This document shows, in pieces, positions 9,286-10,472 of a DNA stretch of 10,472 bases. Position 1 is the stretch's first letter. Each line of letters starts with the position of its first letter. The notes below the pieces were generated by a model that made no database searches, was not told where the DNA came from, and saw nothing but the letters and a program-made list of their open reading frames with translations. The position numbers and the translations under genes are program-made. Source of the DNA: Alphaproteobacteria bacterium UBA6347 (GTDB lineage: Bacteria > Pseudomonadota > Alphaproteobacteria > CAAGCB01 > CAG-977); NCBI GenBank assembly GCA_002440235.1, contig DJRZ01000053.1:40342-50813 (forward strand), written 5' to 3'.

Positions 9286-9749
9286 GGGACAGAAAAGCTC
9301 TGACCGACGAACAAATCGCGTTCGCCGCGGCGGACACGGTGCTGTTCTTTGCGCCGCAACCCGATGAGCTCGCCGCTTTGCAGCGCGAAAAATGGCTGCC
9401 CGTCATCGAACGCGCGAACGGGCGCGGAGCGAACTTTTCCCCCGTTTCCGGGCTGGACGTTCCGGATTTGGACGACCGGACGCGGGCGTATCTGAAACGG
9501 CGGCTGGACGCGCTGGACGACGGCGGCTTTTCCGCTTTTTGTCAGGCGTCCGGCGGGTTGAAGTCCGTCATTCTGGCTTTGAGCGTTCTGGACGGCGATT
9601 TGACGGCGGATCAGGCGTTCGATCTGGCGGCGCTGGAAGAGTTGTTTCAAAACCGCTTTTGGCAAACCGACGACGAAGCCGCCGCCGCGCGCGAAAACCG
9701 CAGGCGCGCCGTCGGCGACGCTTTGAACAAAATAAAAGGAGGCAAATAA
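9282..9749 (+). CDS. Short ATP12-like F1-ATPase assembly chaperone (N-terminal domain missing)
   Basis: ATP12 proteins help assemble the alpha subunit into the F1 part of ATP synthase. This 155-residue protein resembles the C-terminal helical portion of that family: DTVLFFAPQPDELAALQREKW (condensed: aromatic-rich strand, then LQ...W at 33-38), SGLDVPDL (56-63), SVILALSVLDGDLTADQAF (95-113, the family's hydrophobic helix) and the ending LEELFQNRFWQTDDEAAA (118-135), matching the usual FQ..xWG.D.EA pattern. Family members are normally about 230-260 residues, and the N-terminal beta-rich domain is absent here. No room exists for it, because the ATG overlaps the asmA stop in an ATGA arrangement and upstream bases encode AsmA. 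It may be a reduced functional form or a decaying gene. The codon use and intact frame argue for expression. Assignment is by motif memory, not alignment. Confidence 0.7.
   Translation: MRDRKALTDEQIAFAAADTVLFFAPQPDELAALQREKWLPVIERANGRGANFSPVSGLDVPDLDDRTRAYLKRRLDALDDGGFSAFCQASGGLKSVILALSVLDGDLTADQAFDLAALEELFQNRFWQTDDEAAAARENRRRAVGDALNKIKGGK
9736..9742 (+). promoter_or_regulatory. Ribosome binding site of the acylphosphatase gene
   Basis: AAGGAGG sits 6 bases before the ATG at 9749, inside the last codons of the ATP12-like gene. It selects this ATG over longer in-frame alternatives that would lie within the upstream gene. Confidence 0.8.
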
Positions 9750-10045
9750 TGGCGCAGGAAACGGTGCATATCCGGATTCAGGGACGGGTGCAGGGCGTGT
9801 TCTACCGTCAATGGACGATGAGCGAGGCGCGCGCCCGCGGGCTGTCCGGCTGGGTCAGAAACCGCGTCGACGGATCGGTCGAAGCCGTGTTCAAGGGCGA
9901 AACCGACGTCATCAGCGACATGGTGCGGGCGTGCAAACGCGGATCGCCGCGCGCTTTTGTGACAAAGGTTGAATACCAGCTGGCGCCCGACGCGGAAATG
10001 GAACCCGTCGTCGACGGCGTTTTCGATCAGAAAAGGACGGTGTGA
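9749..10045 (+). CDS. acyP: Acylphosphatase
   Basis: Acylphosphatase is a small cytoplasmic enzyme that hydrolyses carboxyl-phosphate bonds such as those of acetyl phosphate or 1,3-bisphosphoglycerate. The 98-residue product has the typical size and fold signature. The phosphate-binding loop is GRVQGVFYRQW (12-22), with catalytic Arg20, and LSGWVRNRVDGSVEAVFKG (32-50) supplies catalytic Asn38. The ATG overlaps the last base of the preceding TAA stop (TAATG), so translation is probably coupled. Physiological role in this operon is unknown; acylphosphatases are often found as accessory members of unrelated operons. Both catalytic residues are present, so the enzyme should be active. Confidence 0.95.
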   Translation: MAQETVHIRIQGRVQGVFYRQWTMSEARARGLSGWVRNRVDGSVEAVFKGETDVISDMVRACKRGSPRAFVTKVEYQLAPDAEMEPVVDGVFDQKRTV

Positions 10046-10046
10046 G

Positions 10047-10310
10047 ATGGAGATCGCGCATAACGAACGGGAACGCGCGTTTGAAACCTTTTCGGACGGC
10101 GCGCGGTCGCATTTGGATTACGATTTGACGGAGGAAAACGGGGAACGGCAAATCGTTTTTACGCACACGTTCGTCGCCCCCGAACACCGCGGCAAAGGCA
10201 TCGCCGCGGCTTTGGTCGAATCGGGGCTGGCGTTCGCGCGCGAAAACGGGCTGAAAGTCGTCGCGCGATGCTCTTACGTCGCGGCGTATCTGGAGCGCCG
10301 CCCGCAGTAA
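10047..10310 (+). CDS. Small GNAT N-acetyltransferase, YjdJ/NATD1 type
   Basis: This 87-residue protein is a minimal GCN5-related acetyltransferase of the YjdJ/NATD1 (COG2388-like) group, whose substrates are generally unknown. It shows the order expected for that group: SHLDYDLTEENGERQIVF (21-38) with the Y and the IxFTHT strand, FTHTFVAPEHRGKGIAAALV (38-57) containing the acetyl-CoA pyrophosphate loop RGKGIA (48-53), and GLKVVARCSYVAAYLERRP (68-86) with the conserved C-x-Y-V. The ATG at 10047 is one base after the acylphosphatase stop, with AAGGA about 9 bases upstream. An upstream in-frame start inside acyP would add residues foreign to the family. It ends the six-gene run. Confidence 0.88.
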   Translation: MEIAHNERERAFETFSDGARSHLDYDLTEENGERQIVFTHTFVAPEHRGKGIAAALVESGLAFARENGLKVVARCSYVAAYLERRPQ

Positions 10311-10318
10311 AATTTCGG

Positions 10319-10347
10319 TTGCCAAGCGGCGGCAAGTCTGATATTAC
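10319..10347 (+). promoter_or_regulatory. Candidate promoter of the tRNA-Leu genes
   Basis: TTGCCA at 10319-10324 matches five of six bases of the TTGACA -35 consensus, and TATTAC at 10342-10347 is a four-of-six -10 box at 17-base spacing. Transcription would begin near 10354, only a few bases before the mature tRNA. The same stretch can form a hairpin (TTTCGGT at 10313-10319 with ACCGAAA at 10346-10352, and TTGCC with GGCAA inside), so it might instead be a 3' structure of the upstream operon. Confidence 0.35.
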
Positions 10348-10357
10348 CGAAAACAGC

Positions 10358-10441
10358 GCGGTCATGGTGGAATTGGTAGACACGAGGGACTTAAAATCCC
10401 TTTCTGGTGACAGAGTACGGGTTCGACTCCCGTTGAGAGCA
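10358..10441 (+). tRNA. tRNA-Leu (anticodon UAA), with two acceptor-stem mismatches
   Basis: A type II tRNA can be folded by eye. The D arm lies around TGGTGGAATTGGTAGACAC. The anticodon stem AGGGA/TCCCT closes the loop CTTAAAA, giving anticodon TAA (leucine). The long variable arm has stem TCTG/CAGA, and the T arm is ACGGG-TTCGACT-CCCGT. The discriminator is A at 10441, as needed for leucine tRNAs, and CCA is not encoded. The acceptor stem is odd: 5' GCGGTCA against 3' TGAGAGC pairs at five positions, but G10360-A10438 and G10361-G10437 do not pair. All other arms are intact. It could be functional with a weak stem, a pseudogene or a recombinant of two leucine tRNA genes. Confidence 0.85.
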
Positions 10442-10445
10442 TTGG

Positions 10446-10472
10446 GCCGATGTGATGGAATTGGCAGACGTG
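10446..10472 (+). tRNA. Second leucine-type tRNA, 5' part only (cut by window edge)
   Basis: The last 27 bases begin GCCGATGTGATGGAATTGGC and continue to AGACGTG, closely matching the 5' acceptor strand and D arm of the preceding tRNA-Leu, including TGGAATTGG and AGAC. It starts 4 bases after the first tRNA ends. The anticodon is outside the window. Leucine identity is inferred from D-arm similarity only. Confidence 0.6.

Noticed and set aside
9392..9748. A 119-codon N-terminal extension of acylphosphatase in the same frame
   Set aside because: The extension is Arg-rich, lies inside the ATP12-like gene, and the strong ribosome binding site at 9736-9742 points to the ATG at 9749, which gives the normal enzyme length.

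Overview
The window looks like ordinary chromosome from an alphaproteobacterium. Three features point there: a DUF4167 protein with the Asn/Arg-rich N-terminus and the 'IRGTA...EKYL...AENYLQHAEHY'-type core typical of that class, an ATP12-type F1-ATPase assembly chaperone (largely an alphaproteobacterial and mitochondrial family), and the prfA-prmC-DUF4167-clpB order. The DNA is GC-rich, every gene lies on the + strand, and coding density is very high. I see no insertion sequence, phage gene, CRISPR array, toxin-antitoxin pair or base-composition break. An uncultured host-associated lineage is possible, but that is only a guess. No stretch longer than about 300 bases lacks a gene.

Layout. (1) 1-1363: the 3' end of prfA (release factor 1), followed with no gap by prmC, the methyltransferase that modifies the GGQ glutamine of release factors. 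(2) 1364-2212: a short promoter/hairpin region, then a DUF4167 protein whose tail carries two AT-hook-like repeats, then a Rho-independent terminator that overlaps a possible heat-shock promoter. (3) 2213-4858: full-length clpB with a strong ribosome binding site, closed by a perfect 13-bp inverted repeat. (4) 4938-10310: six genes with gaps of at most 9 nt or overlaps, probably one operon: rarA (AAA+ recombination/replication factor), an RluC/D-type pseudouridine synthase, an AsmA-family envelope protein, a short ATP12-like protein lacking the family's N-terminal domain, an acylphosphatase and a small YjdJ/NATD1-type GNAT protein. (5) 10358-10472: a leucine tRNA gene (anticodon UAA) with a badly matched acceptor stem, followed 4 nt later by the start of a second leucine-type tRNA that runs off the window.

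The genes are mostly translation and protein quality control (prfA, prmC, clpB, pseudouridine synthase, tRNAs), with genome maintenance (rarA), envelope (asmA) and F1-ATPase assembly (ATP12) added. I did not find a new multigene system. The points most worth a second look are the mismatched tRNA-Leu acceptor stem, the truncated ATP12, the AT-hook tail on DUF4167 and the compact terminator/promoter region before clpB. Of the ten protein-coding genes, six end in TGA, four in TAA and none in TAG.
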